Counted from the first letter of the stretch, positions 1 through 13,479 are shown. The stretch is DNA of 64,000 nt from Chaenocephalus aceratus (GCA_023974075.1 CM043791.1:26514142-26578141), one strand, 5' to 3'. Notes: a model not told the origin generated them from the letters alone. Numbers and translations are program-made.

Positions 1-1432
1 TTTGCTTTGTATGTCCGGGGCGGGACATTCATGTGGTTGGTTGTTGGTCGGGCTGCTCGCGTTGACTCCCCAAGCTCAAGACACGCCCACCGCCAAGCGG
101 CAACGCACGCCGCCGTGTGTAGGCTCCGTGGGGATGCACTGATTCAACTTTTTACTTCCTGATACGATACCTGGATTTTGGGTATCGGCCATTACCAAGT
201 ACCAATCTGAAAGCAATATTTAATAAATGAACTGCAACAAAAGGCTTGACTCAAGCCACTCCTAACATTCTAAACAAAAATGTAACAAATATATTCATAG
301 ATACAAATATATTGGTGCAACCATTCTAAGCAATAACAATGACATGGATTCATGCATGTGTGCCAGAAAAAACCTTCCAAGAAACCAGGTTAGCATGTAT
401 GGGAAAGAGGAGAGAAAGCAGCTTTATGCTGCCCATCCCTCTCGTCTCACATCCCTTTCTTTTCTTCTTCTCTTCTCCCCTTTTCTGCCCCAGGCCTGGA
501 GGCTTCATCATTGCAATTAGAGCCCATCACATCAACAGGTGGACTGTAACTGCTGGTTGCAACGGGAAAACATGACGCATACAATGGCGATCAACAGATA
601 ATAGGCTTTCCTTGAAATTCCACGAATGGAATTGCACCCCCTAGGAACTCTTTACTGTTTACGAGACACGAACAAAGATCTGCATACAAATACACACAGC
701 CACTGCATCTGTTGACTTTTAAATGCACCATGTTTCCCAGAAGCCCCCCGTGACTCAGTAGACCGTATTATGCAGACTCCCTGCTGTTGGCTCATTATAG
801 TTAGTATTCACTTTAGCTCAGTCACTGATGTGGTCTGACCAGACCCTAATGACCCACATACCTTCATCATATTGAGAGCCAGGGCAACATGGGAAATAGG
901 TGCATAGTACTGTATGTGTGTGAGTGTGTGCTGGGAATAATGTCAATGTTTGACCAGAAGATGTAAGACAGAAAAGTCCGCTGTTGAATCATCAATGATA
1001 CCAACCTACGCCTGCATCTTCAGGACATCTAATCACTCTGATTGCAACATGATTGTTAGGAGAGTCACAGCTCCTGCTTCACTGGTTTGGCTTACGATGA
1101 CTGAACACCAGTAAGTGTGGTTGGAGCCTGGGAAGTACACTCTGTTAACTACCAGGAATTAATGTACCTCTATCTGTTCCTGGTTTCACAGTTCAAAAGT
1201 CTGCCCATGAGGCTGTTTAAGTGTTTAAGTGCAGGTAAGGCTTCATCATCTGCAGCAGGTTTGAATTTGTAGTCCTGCTCTGATTCACATGTCCTAAACA
1301 GTGACCGCAGGGCCAGGCTCCATTTGATTTATGTGCAGACCAATCAAGCTCTTAGACAAGGGGAGCTGTACATTTAATTCAATGTTTATATGCATATATA
1401 CATATATTGGTGGTCTCGAGCGGTGGATTTAC
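1..1432 (-). other. intron downstream of the last visible exon
   Basis: No coding exon of the ERC C-terminal tail could be recognised here. Apart from a possible mobile-element fragment near 130-230, the stretch is unremarkable AT-rich sequence. It is assigned to the intron after the exon ending at 1433 because that exon has a valid donor. The boundary with a further exon lies outside the window. Confidence 0.7.
130..232. mobile_element. possible hAT-type element fragment
   Basis: The stretch GGGGATGCACTGATTC, followed by a run containing GATACGATACC, GGTATCGGCC and CCAAGTACCAATC, resembles a family of interspersed fish repeats. From memory these begin GGGATGCACCGAT and carry repeated GATACC motifs. 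Only one end is visible and no target duplication could be identified, so it is a truncated copy if real. Confidence 0.35.
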
Positions 1433-1580
1433 CTGCTGTTTGAGCTGGTGCATGAGCCTGTCTTTCTCCCTCTTCAGAGCCATCACTTCCTCCTGAGATT
1501 TCTTCCGTTTGGAAGAGGATAACTCCAGCAGGGCGATGTTTGCATCCTTCTCACTGATGGCTGCCAGCAAAGCCTGCTGC
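1433..1580 (-). CDS. erc2: erc2-like coding exon 8 of 8 (coiled coil, near C-terminus)
   Basis: This 148-nt exon has acceptor CATCGTCTCAG and donor CAG|GTAAAT, ending in phase 0. After the first G, which completes a Lys codon, it encodes QQALLAAISEKDANIALLEL followed by SSSKRKKSQEEVMALKREKD and RLMHQLKQQ. This is the most conserved ERC1/ERC2 segment, just before the C-terminal tail. In ERC2 that tail ends in the PDZ-binding Gly-Ile-Trp-Ala that contacts RIM. The tail exons were not seen in 1-1432, so the gene continues beyond the left edge. The exon lies 25.7 kb from its upstream neighbour, the largest gap in the window. Confidence 0.97.
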
Positions 1581-1966
1581 CTGAGACGATGAGAGCGGGA
1601 CATGGGGAAATAGAGTGAAGAGGAAAAAAGTATGGTTATTGATCATAAACAAAACAGTTAACATGTATTTTACCCCAAAAAAGGACTGTAGAATGGTGTT
1701 TAATGGTCAGAAAAGATACACCTTAATCTGCAGCTATGGGCCTTTGTCCGTAGGCAGATGTCACAGCAAACCCACTCAATGCAGTGATTCTTAAACTCAG
1801 ACGGAGCTTCCACAGAAAATGAGCAGACATCTTTGAAGTGGTTTGCTCAGTGCTGTATTAGTGTTCCCTCAGAGTGACTCATGGACATGTAATAGTGTAA
1901 TGGAGTATAAAAGAGTAGGCTGAGGAGGATATGACATCTTTCCTCTGTCCCTGCTGGTTACCACAA

Positions 1967-1974
1967 TGTGTGTC

Positions 1975-2035
<61 letters not shown>

Positions 2036-2046
2036 ATGTGTGTGTT
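1967..2046. repeat. (TG)n microsatellite
   Basis: About 54 bp of uninterrupted TG (1981-2034) is bordered by TGTC and GCATG variants. Apparent Cys-Val and Thr-His reading frames here are repeat artefacts. Confidence 0.97.
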
Positions 2047-5000
2047 GGCAACACATGACTGTCTACAGGTGGGGAGAAAACATACCACAAGGCTTCATCA
2101 TACACACACAACCAGACGTACAAATGGAGACCATTAACTCAAGAGATGTCTTGCACAACCCTGCGACAGACGTAAAAGCCTTTGGAGTAGTTGGTGATGA
2201 CTATCCTCGTCATCAAGCAGGATGTTTTAAATCCTGTGTTGTGACAAACATTTTACACGGCTTCTCTGGTAAACACACAAGCACAAACACGTTTGCAAAA
2301 AAAGCCAGATGCACACAACTGCTGTACTATGGCTATTGACTGATTGATTGAAAAATAACAAAATGACCTGCAAAAAAGATTTCAGCCTAAGTTTATCTGA
2401 ATGACCATCTAAGAAGTCTCTAGTTTGTAGGCACTGAAGCTATTTTAAGTTTGATAAAATGACGTGACTGAACTCCAGACTCTGAAACCACATTTAAAAT
2501 GAGGCAGGCATTAAACCAACACGGTAAGGTAATGTTTGGATTTGTGTGAGGTGATGGGTAAAGTAAGAGGAGGAGGGAGGGAGTCAAAATACACTTTGAA
2601 CTCAATTAAAAATTGACCTGGATCGGAGTGTTTTTATTCCATGATTTAAGTCCCTGCAGAAATAACTTAATTGAAAAAATAAACATGCTGAACTCAAAAT
2701 AAAGTCCTGCCGGCCTGGGACTCCACATTTGGTGTTTTTAGTACAATTATCTGCATGTCGCATCTGGATTCTCCCATTCAGGGCCATTAAAAGGCCTCTG
2801 TGTTTGTGTGTGCTTGTATGTTGTGCATGCATTTGCACGTGCATGCATGTGGGTTATGACATGGATCGGAGCGGCTAATCACACCATTAATCACAGAGCA
2901 AGTGACACTTTTGATCCCTCTACACCTCCACTGTTATTCCTTTTAATGCTCAGTGTAATGGGAATACACGTACATGCACAACACCCTACACACAGATCTA
3001 CATTCCACCAGAGCAAGTGCAAGTGCAGGACTAATCTCTTTGAGCTGGCCATTCATATAATGATGTAAAATGCATCCAATTATTGTTAAAGAAATCCACT
3101 GATATATCAACAAATGAAACAACAGTCCATTCTTACTTTCCCTAACTAATATACCCAAATCATTATGTTTGCATTTAAGAGCATGGCACAGTGGCAATCC
3201 ATGTTACATTCTTTTATCTTTGGCTGTGTCAAATAAATGAAAGAGGTGATGCACAGACATATATGGACACGGAATGCGGCACACTGTGTCACTGTTCATA
3301 AACAATGTGTCAGATTAACAGCCTTAACTTGTTCGCCAGTGGGCCATCTTTAGTACACACTGCTAGACATGGAAACTCCAACTTTGGATATATTGTCTCA
3401 AATGTTTCCCTAATCTATTTCTTTGAACATAACCGGAAAGCTTCTAAGTCAGGATGTGACTCTTAGTGCAGAACAAATAACCGCAGGCTTAACTGGAAAA
3501 CTATTTTAGAACACTTGAACAATGTAAGTACTAGGGGATATTAAGTGCAGGGTCAAATAGGTTGATGAAAGAGTGCGGTGAAAGGTTAGGGGCTCTAACC
3601 CCCACCCCGGTTTTAGAGAGGAGGTTTATCTAATCTGTGAACTCCTCTGAAAGAGCCAAACAAAGATCCATCTTTTTCTGACCACCACTTAGTCACTTCA
3701 TGAGGGATTGTTGCACTCCCATTCATCAAATGCTGAATTGATGACGGACACAATGTGGCTGTTTGATTACTTACTAAAAAAAGATAACAATGAATGTAAC
3801 AAACCACAGCTAAAAAAAACTAACATGAAAGCCAAGTCTCCTCTGTACATTCTGACAATGTAATCATTGTCTTTAGCATTGTAGCAATTGCAGACCTCTA
3901 CAAGGAAGCTACAATAATTACTGTATGTTGTGTTTTTATGAGGGAGAGGTGTTCTGCATCACCCCTGCATTCCCTAGCACAGGTACAGACTTTCCAACTG
4001 AACATGATTGATAGACCCTGAGACAGTTGTGAACCCGATTAAATGAAACCCCCAAACCAAAGTGGTTGCCATGCATCAGTGCAGGCTAAATCACTTCCAG
4101 GCTCTAAATTAACACAGTCGATTACAGAGCTGTCTCTCTGTGGGTGCTCTCCTAGTGGTACTGCAGGATTCTGCTGAGTGATGTCTTCCTAAAACAATAA
4201 AAGCGGGGCATTATTACAAGCCTGTAAATGTTGTCTTCCACATCCTCAATCAGTGGTTGAGTGTGTGTGTGTGTGTGCTGATTAGTATTACTTACAGTCT
4301 TTGAGCCTGAATCACACTGGTGTATTTAACCACATCTAATTTGAGTGGCCATTTGGCCTTAGTTTTAGTCCACACTGCAATGTACATGAATCTAGCAGAC
4401 AGGGTTCATCTTTTAGACACACACAAACAAACACACACACGCACAAACTAAGACAAATGCTTGCCCTGTATCTACTGGCTGATCTTGAGCTTGAGTGGGT
4501 GAACCCTCTCCCTTCTCTCCCTCTTGTCTCACTCCCTGCTTAACTTAGCCTTGGCGTGTCGTGGACAAACAGAGGATTATCTACATTTCCTTTCGGAATC
4601 GAAAGGGCAGAAATGAAATGGTTTTTCATGACAAACTTGTAATTAGTCTTCATAAAAGTCAGACCCCGTGCACTGAGAAGTCATAAGGTTCTCCAATAAA
4701 AAGACAAATAAATCCCATAATCACTGCTGGATATCTGGTCTAAAAACTCGTTCTTACTTTAGTCTTTCTATGAGATAACGGTATTTTAGCTGACAAGTTA
4801 AACACAATGTTTACATAAACAGTTGTGCATTCATGTATGTAAATATCATAGTATTTACTTAGTGATATAGAGTAGTATTATAGAGGGGGTATGCAAGCCT
4901 CTGTGGAAAAAGCATAGGCAGGACTGACATCTTATTTATAAGGGGTGAAATTCTCAGCTCGACTTCAACATGTGATTCCTATTGAACCTTCATGGTCCCT

Positions 5001-6990
5001 GGGACATATTGAGACATTTGGATCTGCAGAGGTGGGAGATGGATGGCTAAAGTACATGACCATGCGATGAGAGGTGAGATGGAAAGGAGGGAGGGGGAGA
5101 GGGGTCAGCAGAGACGATATGGAAAGAAAAACTGAAATGAAAAAGTTGGAATAAGAGAAGGGTAAGGAAACGTCAGGCGGGACGAGATAATTATGAACAA
5201 AGGGATGAAAAATGAGAAGAGAAGACTTTGATGAAGACCTATTGGAGGCGGGGCTGCTGTCTACGGACTGTGATGTCACAGGGCAGACAGGACACTGGCA
5301 GGTCAGACAGATTTCTGGGTGACAAAGGGTTAAGATGGGGTCAAGAGTAAGCATAAACACACACACGCACACATTTGCACAAACCAATTTCAAAGAAAGC
5401 GGACGTTAGGAAGAACCCATTGCTCAAGAACATATATATAAAAAAGAGATGGCAAGAGATTAAGGCAATAGATAAGAAAGAAAAGTATGTGTTTGACAAG
5501 AGTGACTACCACCTGTGCTGCACGCGGGGGAAAGAGGGAAGAAAATGAGAGAAGGAAGGGAAGAAAAGAGCAAAGGTAAAGATTTAAGAGCCCTTGCCTA
5601 CACTAAATCAGCTCAGCGCACTCCATGTTGTTATTCCTAGGCGTCACGGTTGAAGGATATGTGTTTATAATTTGTGTTATGACTTACTTGAAATTATGAG
5701 TGTGGAGAGTCAGAGGGACAGAAACAGATGCGTCCGTGTGATGCCCGAGGGAACCATCAATACTGTCTGCCCCTAAGTGCAGTGTGTTCATGTGTGCACG
5801 CATTTGCCTGCACACATTTGTACTTACATTTCCTCATGTGCATGTGTGATGTATTTTGTTAGCAAGAACATGGGGAGCCCACTAATGTGTGTTCCCAGAA
5901 CATCCATCCAGAATCTTCTAGTTTGTGATCATGCCCTTGCACCACTGAACTGTCTGACTCTGCAGAAACATTGCACTTGCTTGTATGGCTGTTCCTTGAT
6001 TGTGAGTGTGTGAAGGTGCAGCAAAAGGCTGAGGGCCCCTGGCTAAGCGGTACTAGAGGCCTGTGGTGAGAGCAAGCAGAGGACATGAGAATGGGGCATG
6101 GTTGAGTGACATTATTATTTATGGCCTTGGAACACTGTGTTATTTACAACTGAGGAGGTAGGAAACATGTCCATTTCCAACAAAAAACACACGCTCTGGG
6201 TTCATTTAGTAAGCTTACTGCAAAGCCAGTTCAGATGGTAAATCTGTGTTTTAACTCCAAATGTCGGGTTCATATATTTTCAGGAGGTCCAAGTTGTGTC
6301 TACCTCAGGATTAGCTCAATGCTAACCTTTAGCAGCTAACCTGAAGCCAGCCACATGCCAGATGGACCTTTTACCAACTTCCCTCTGTATGTTTGCCTGG
6401 ATTTAAGCCATTATTCATTTTAATCGATGCGTCAGGGTTTATTCGTACTCACTGCAAATCAAACTTGCATGTCTATCTTGTTTAAAGAAATTCATGTCAA
6501 CTCCAATATTCCTCTTGAGCAGCTATATTAGAGATTACATGCTAATCCTGAGCGTCTACCAAGAATGCTAAAACTTTACATGCTAACCTTGAGCTGTTCT
6601 TCTCAAGACAAATCCATGCCAGCAGATGGTTCTCCCAGAACTGGGCCAGGTTGTGTGTGTTTTCACATGACTAATAAAATATACATCCCACTTACTCTGC
6701 TCAACCCCACTCCCACCCTAGTGCTCTGACTAGTGGGGGGATGGGGGGTGGTCTAATTGAAAGAGTATGTATCAGTTTTACAGCAACAAAAAGGGAAAAT
6801 ACGAGGGGACTGAAATCAACAAATCTGCCAAAACTAGCCAAATGTTTAGAGTGGGAGCAGGGACGAGGAGAGATGGCCGACTGCTCCCAGAGATGAGCAG
6901 GACCAGACGGCCACCGCTGCATTCCAGCCAGAGACAGGGGGAGACAGATAGAGAGACCCAGACAGAGAGGAACTGAGAGAGACCAGGTGG

Positions 6991-6991
<1 letters not shown>

Positions 6992-7038
<47 letters not shown>
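6992..7038. repeat. (TG)n microsatellite
   Basis: This is a pure TG run following a short AGAGA-rich stretch (6935-6985). Confidence 0.97.
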
Positions 7039-7040
<2 letters not shown>

Positions 7041-7439
7041 TCGTTTTTAATGAATACAGACAAATCAGATGAAAGCAGCATTATAACTTTTCTCAAAACG
7101 AAGACAATCTTGTCAATGCAAAGACATTATCTAACAGACATAAGGATGTGATTTAAATGTAATATGTTTTGATGGAATAGTTAACATGTTTGACAACGTG
7201 TACTTCTTTCCAAGAGGGTAAAATGAGAAAATCAATATGAATCTCGTGTTCCAGATTATTCAATCAATGAACTTTTTATTTAGCTTAAAACTAATTGTCT
7301 GGCTTTGAAAGAACGATGGATGGCTGTCCTCTCTCACTTCCTGCTCCATTGCATCACCTACTGAGGCTCTGGGGTCAGGCAGAGGCCTGTTGTTGTAAAA
7401 ACAGGATAGATAAATAAACAAGACATAGTGGGATGTCAG

Positions 7440-7440
<1 letters not shown>

Positions 7441-7474
<34 letters not shown>
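7441..7474. repeat. (GAT)n trinucleotide repeat
   Basis: Eleven consecutive GAT units are visible. The serine run predicted on the minus strand is not supported as coding. Confidence 0.97.
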
Positions 7475-7876
7475 TCACTGTCAGCTCTTTCCCATTAGGA
7501 CGACCTTGGGTGTCTCCATATGTGCCCGTTTTTGCTTGAGTGCATGTGTGGCCATACTTTTCTTTTTCTGTCCAACCTCAGTCTTTCACTTTGAGGCAAG
7601 CAAAACACAATGCACATCGGATTAGTCGAAGCCTCTGTCAGCCTACCGAGCTGTCTGGCACAAGGCCCTCCAACACGGCTTCTACCAATAAGGTGAGCTT
7701 TGACCCTGAACCTCCAGGGATCCCACAAATAGCAGAGTGGGGTTTTCCATTCTCTTAGAGTTTGTTTTCTGTCTTTATCACCCCTCAGCTGACTGACAGT
7801 GTCTCCCCAAGGCCCCGAGAAACAAGACAGGGGGCTGTACTGTACCACACGCATGTAGGGCTCCCCTGCCTCGCGG

Positions 7877-7878
<2 letters not shown>

Positions 7879-7963
<85 letters not shown>
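7879..7963. repeat. (AC)n microsatellite
   Basis: This is about 85 bp of uninterrupted AC, separated by only 90 bp of unique sequence from the next AC array. Confidence 0.97.
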
Positions 7964-7964
<1 letters not shown>

Positions 7965-8052
7965 CAGCTGGGTTGTTTAAAGCTCCCTGTCATCTGAGAG
8001 AGAGGTGAGGGTCACAGAACGAGAAGCACTGCTCCAGTCACACTACTGTAAG

Positions 8053-8174
<122 letters not shown>

Positions 8175-8331
8175 TAAGAGGACAGGGATAAAGATACACA
8201 CGTATGCAGCTTGTTAAGAAAGAGCACCAAGGCTTCAGTCTAAACATTGATGAGTTATGCCACCCCCCTGTCTTGTCCGTCTCTGATCGACCCCCAGCCA
8301 TTATTTTACTTAAAACAATTAGACTATGTTT

Positions 8332-8575
8332 AGGGACGGGTGGCACAGTGGTCTGTGCGTTTGATTATCAGATCAAGGGGGCGTTGGGGAACTCCAGTTC
8401 GAAACCCGCTCCCGCCCCACTGCGTCAGGCCGTTGTGTCCTTAGGCAAGACACTTGCTCCTGTGGGTATTGTCCACAGTAGATGACCATTACATGTATGA
8501 TCTGTATTTGTAAAGCGCTTTGAGAGTCTTTGATAAAGCGCTATAGTAAATATAAGGATTATTATTATTACTATA
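8332..8575 (+). mobile_element. tRNA-derived SINE with an L2-type 3' tail
   Basis: The 5' part has a polymerase III box A-like TGGCACAGTGG (8341-8351) and a box B-like GTTCGAAACCC (8397-8407), spaced as in a tRNA-derived promoter. A central GGCAAGACACTTGCTCC motif follows, then a tail with TAAAGCGCTTTGAGAG and AAAGCGCTATAG ending in ATTATTATTATTA. From memory this body and tail are typical of fish SINEs whose 3' ends are shared with L2-clade LINEs. The head differs from a functional tRNA, so this is not a tRNA gene. No clear target duplication was found; a short ACTAT occurs on both sides. The copy looks nearly full length and sits antisense to the host transcript. Confidence 0.78.
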
Positions 8576-9793
8576 CAATAGGGGACACAGGAAGGGATGT
8601 TTTGTTGAGGTCATATTATAAAAATGATGATGTTTGTTGAAAATAAGAAAGCACAATTATGTTTATTATTGTTTAATCATTTAGTCCCTAGAAAACATTC
8701 TTATTTTGCTGCAATGTATCTGAATATTCCTTCATGTTTGTCCAACCCTCCAAAAATGTAAATAATTAAATTCAAATGTGAAAAAACAAATCCTTTCATC
8801 TAAAAAGTGTGATTAATTGATTATTATTATTGAAGAATACTAGTTGATTATTAATCATTTCCGTCATTAGATAGAAAATGTATTTTCTATTTATTAACCC
8901 CTTTTTTGTGCTAGGTTGAGAGGAGCTTCAGTAAAGTCTGTGCTCTAAACAGTCGGTAATGTAAACTGAACATACCAAGAGGACACCTTCTGCACTGCGT
9001 CATTTGAAATAGAGGTCTTCTGTATTGTCCTGTGTAATGCACCATGTTAAAATAACCCTCTGTCATACACAGTTTATCACAGGCTCTTGAACAGGAAGCC
9101 TATTTCTCTCTCCATCCTCATTCCATCACTCCTTCTCCCCTCCCTTTTTTTCCGATAATCAAAGAGAGGAGCCACTCATCGGAGGAGAGAATGGCATCAC
9201 CTCCGCCTTGGACTTGGACCTCTCTATCAATTGACTTCTCTCTACCTCTTACATTTTCTATTTGGCTCTATTGTGCCCTATACTCACTCCTGAGTGAGTG
9301 GGGCTAAATATTAAGTTCAAGGAGGTTATGCAAACACGTTGAAACAGCCATCCTTGGCCTAAGTATTACCCTGAACCCTTCAATTACCCGCCTTGCTTTC
9401 CTCTCTCCTCATTCCTTCTGCCTTTCCTGTCCTCTGTACGGGTTCTCTCACTCCGGTCATCTAACTGCCGCCAGGAAATATAGCGCACACTCATGAAGAG
9501 GGGCCAAAAAAAACTTAAAATATCAAGGGCAGAGAGTACAACATTGTGGCGCACTATTACACAAGTACGCTCACACAAATGTGTAACCGAAATACACACA
9601 CAAACCGATGAAAGACGGGTCCAGAAAACAGTGGGAGCAAGTACCCCTGGTGTATTTTCTCTGTGTTCCAAATGTAGGGCCTGGCGGTGGACCACAGCTG
9701 AACCACAGCCGACATGCGGTGGAATGGGAGGCCACCACACTCACTTCCCTTAAAGGAGCCATAGAGACACACACATACTGGTGATCAGAGAAT

Positions 9794-9991
<198 letters not shown>

Positions 9992-10162
9992 CAGCAATTT
10001 CCTGGATAGCACTGTCATGACGAGGGGAGTCCATGTTTAAAAAGTGGTTTGAGGTGAAGGGACAGATCTGTATGGGCTGTTTCCCACAATGCTTTGCCAG
10101 ACAATTACACAAGCCAATTAATGTGGTTACTACAGCACAGCTAGGACTTTACTCTATGCAAG

Positions 10163-10163
<1 letters not shown>

Positions 10164-10223
<60 letters not shown>
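10164..10223. repeat. (TG)n microsatellite
   Basis: This is a 60-bp pure TG tract, opposite in orientation to the AC array 175 bp upstream. Confidence 0.97.
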
Positions 10224-10225
<2 letters not shown>

Positions 10226-11003
10226 CGTGCGTGTGAGAGAGATGTGTGCACTCTCTATTGGCCTGTAATACTCTAAGAATGATAACTTTCCTTGGAGCTT
10301 TGACCAGTGGATTTCCCATCAGTGTGTAAAGGACACACAGGCTCACACTAACATTCACCCCACACTCCATCAACCAATCACAGTGTTTTCCCATCACAGC
10401 CTCACAAGCTCAACTATTATAAAAGCTGCAAACCAAGAGAGAACTACAATACCCACAGTATCCTCCCATAGAGAGCTCCATTACTTTCACAGAAGGAAAC
10501 CGGAACCAAATGTTGTTTGGGACAGACTTATTATCTAAGTAAAACATTTTTTTTTAAATGTCTTATTCACAATTACTGCAACATACAGTATATCTCACAG
10601 TGCAATACAATATGTATGTAAACACACATTTAATGCAGTATCACTTGCAACTTCAAAGCAGCCTGTTTGTAGATTAGCCCGTAAATTAAGCACACACACA
10701 TGCACACACATCTGCTAATAATTATCAATCCTCTGAATTCAACCTTGGTTAATTTGGTTTTCTTTTAAAAAGGGATAATAAAATGGAAGTAAAACCAAAA
10801 TGACTCAAACTGCTCTGCTTTGTGTCGAAGCAGCAGGAACCACATGGTTCCTTTACAGTCTGCTACACAAACACACTCCGACCACATACTAACTATACAG
10901 ATTTCATTAGCCCAGCTTTAAAGTGTGTAAGTGGGAACATGTACATATACACAAAGCAAGAAATTATGAGAGAGACAGACAGACAGAGAGGGATAGACAT
11001 ATA

Positions 11004-11004
<1 letters not shown>

Positions 11005-11051
<47 letters not shown>

Positions 11052-11079
11052 CACACACACACACGCACATGCACACACA
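11005..11079. repeat. (AC)n microsatellite with GC substitutions
   Basis: This is an AC run with ACGC interruptions near 11045 and 11065. Confidence 0.95.
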
Positions 11080-11374
11080 GCAGGCTGGGTGAGGTTGCTG
11101 ATTAGAGGAGCTGTTGCCAGGTCTGGACAGGTCTGCTGTGTATTTAAACAGATCCGTGAGGATCATGGGATCAAAGAGTAACATGATTACTACCTGGCCT
11201 TCTGATAAAGAAAGAAAGAAATTTAAAAAAGTAAAAATAAATCTCACTATTATTTACCTGTCAATAAGCACAGGAATACACACATTTTGAAGCAAACAAA
11301 CACACGACAGATACACTTGTGTCGAGGTGTATCAGTACAAGCACACAGCAGACACTAAGATATGCAAGAACACT

Positions 11375-11375
11375 C

Positions 11376-11448
<73 letters not shown>

Positions 11449-11453
11449 CACAG
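11375..11453. repeat. (AC)n microsatellite
   Basis: This is an AC run bordered by ACGC units on both sides. Confidence 0.96.
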
Positions 11454-12184
11454 ACATGTACGACCACACCGCTCTATAATCTGGGTAATTTGTACGTTGA
11501 AGCTAGTGTAGACAGATCTCACCTCTGGTACATGGAGCCTCGTGTGTCATTGCACTCGCTTGTTTCTCAGTCGTTGTGAATTCCCAATAGAGACATACCC
11601 AACTTTAAAGTACACAGGTAATACGTTCCGTGTGAAGAAGACACATTATTTATCTACTCGCGCTCTTGTTATAATGGCTCTTCTTGTTCGTTAAAGATTT
11701 AAATGCGTGTGTTTAACATTTTTACAAGGGTATGAAAATTGAAGCTGCAAACGCACGGGCACATGCACGAGCAGGTAAGCATGAAACAGCAGAAGTGTGT
11801 GCCTTGTAATCTCTACAGTCAAAAGTACACTCACTCTTATACCTTTGAACTCCTTGCCTCAAGTCATCTTACTGGAATCCAGTTTCCTTTCGCCTTCATT
11901 ATGTTTTGTCTGCTTTTTCTCATAAACGTGATTTAACTGATCCACAGAAAACGTACAGATAAACACATACTGCACTGGCCGACCCTAACACCTGTGCATG
12001 GATTCCAGCATACGTCTGCTTTTTAATAAAGAGACCAGCCGTAGTTTGCAGTCAGATGCTGCTGACAGACCCACTGATCTCCAGTGAGATAACACACACA
12101 GACACAGCCGAGACAGCTCCCTTGGTAGATTACATCACGGTTATTTTAACAATGGCTTGCACTCAGTCCTTTTGCTGGATATGG

Positions 12185-12189
<5 letters not shown>

Positions 12190-12243
<54 letters not shown>
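12190..12243. repeat. (TG)n microsatellite
   Basis: This is a 54-bp pure TG tract. Confidence 0.96.
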
Positions 12244-12245
<2 letters not shown>

Positions 12246-12395
12246 AATCTTTTTGTTTGTTTTTTCTTGCTTTTCTGAAATCTTAAATGGTCATTGTATC
12301 TGTGGTCACTTTAATTTGTTTCTTAGAGTTTTAGTAGGAAATTAGGTTTGTTGTAATGTTAAATATACATCAGGCTCCGTAAGAGGTTTGCATAA

Positions 12396-12397
<2 letters not shown>

Positions 12398-12443
<46 letters not shown>

Positions 12444-12726
12444 CCTAGCATTACTATACTTGTGGGGACCTAAATCTGTTTACATAGTCACATGTGGGGA
12501 CTCGCCTCCCTTATGGGGACAAAATGGAGGTCCCCATAAGGGGAATCATTCATTTTAGGGTGAAGACTTGGTTAGGTTAAGGGTAAGGGTTAGGGTAAGG
12601 TTAAGGGTAAGGGTTAGGGTTAGGCATGTGTTGGTTATGGTTAAGGTTAGGATAAGTCTCCAGGAAATACATGAAAGTCAATGTAATATCCCCTGAAGTG
12701 ATGTATACATGGTGTGTGTGTGTACA

Positions 12727-12764
<38 letters not shown>

Positions 12765-12792
12765 TGTGTTTGTTTGCTTGTGTGTGTGTTTT
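12398..12792 (+). repeat. hairpin-bearing interspersed repeat, copy 1, with flanking TG tracts
   Basis: A unique core (about 12443-12703) lies between a TG tract (12398-12442) and a second TG-rich tract (12711-12792). The core begins CTAGCATTACTATACTTG and ends ATATCCCCTGAAGTGATG. It has a near-identical second copy at 62749-62967. Within it, CCTTATGGGGAC and GTCCCCATAAGG form a perfect 12-bp stem around a 9-base loop (12509-12541). Downstream is a run of TTAGGG-like and TAAGGG-like units (about 12572-12625). It resembles non-autonomous repeats widely dispersed in fish genomes, but I cannot assign a family. No coding capacity is seen. Confidence 0.8.
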
Positions 12793-13479
12793 CTGTGACA
12801 AAGCAGTAAATAGTATTACGATGTGCTGTTCTGTGTAACGACGTCAATGTGCTCCACTGACGTCGGAGAGTTGCGGGTGAGGGTGAGATCATTTACTAAA
12901 TGAGTTCCGAATGTAACTTTACTTTTTCAGAGACTTCCATGAACAAAACGATGCACTTGCACTTTTCGCCTATCCTTACATTGCTTTTCTCTTCATCAGG
13001 TATACCCCACATGCGAATGAGAAGACTTGATGATCATACTGATTTACAACTAACATATCACATTGTAAAAGAGTTTAATTAGTTAATGGAAATAAGGACT
13101 ATTTGTGACAATGTCCAGAAGACAGCAGGAGCCAGCAGCTGTTAGAAAAGCAAGTTGAGCTGGTCTTTACAACACATTTGAGGTCAAACTGAAATGGAAT
13201 TAAAGACACATTTGCAATTTCTGGTGTGAATATCAATTAGTATTTATTATTTACTCACCAATTTGTGGGCAGAAAAGCACTATCATGTCAGTTTTCAGAA
13301 CAACAAAACGTAATGTGAAGTTCTGTAAAGTCCTAAAACCACTTATCAAGGCAGAAATAATACAAGTTTATGCTCAAGTATAAGCAATGTGAAAGCTTCT
13401 TCTTAATGTGCCTTTAAGTGATTGTTTGATCGATCTTCAAATTCCCTTTAAAGCGCACATTTGTAATACCTGCATGCAT

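Noticed and set aside
8341..8410. Functional tRNA gene
   Set aside because: Box A and box B motifs are present, but the cloverleaf stems are not, and the sequence continues into a SINE body and tail.
12572..12625. Interstitial telomere from chromosome fusion
   Set aside because: The TTAGGG-like units are few and imperfect, and they lie inside an interspersed repeat that has a second copy at 62.7 kb.
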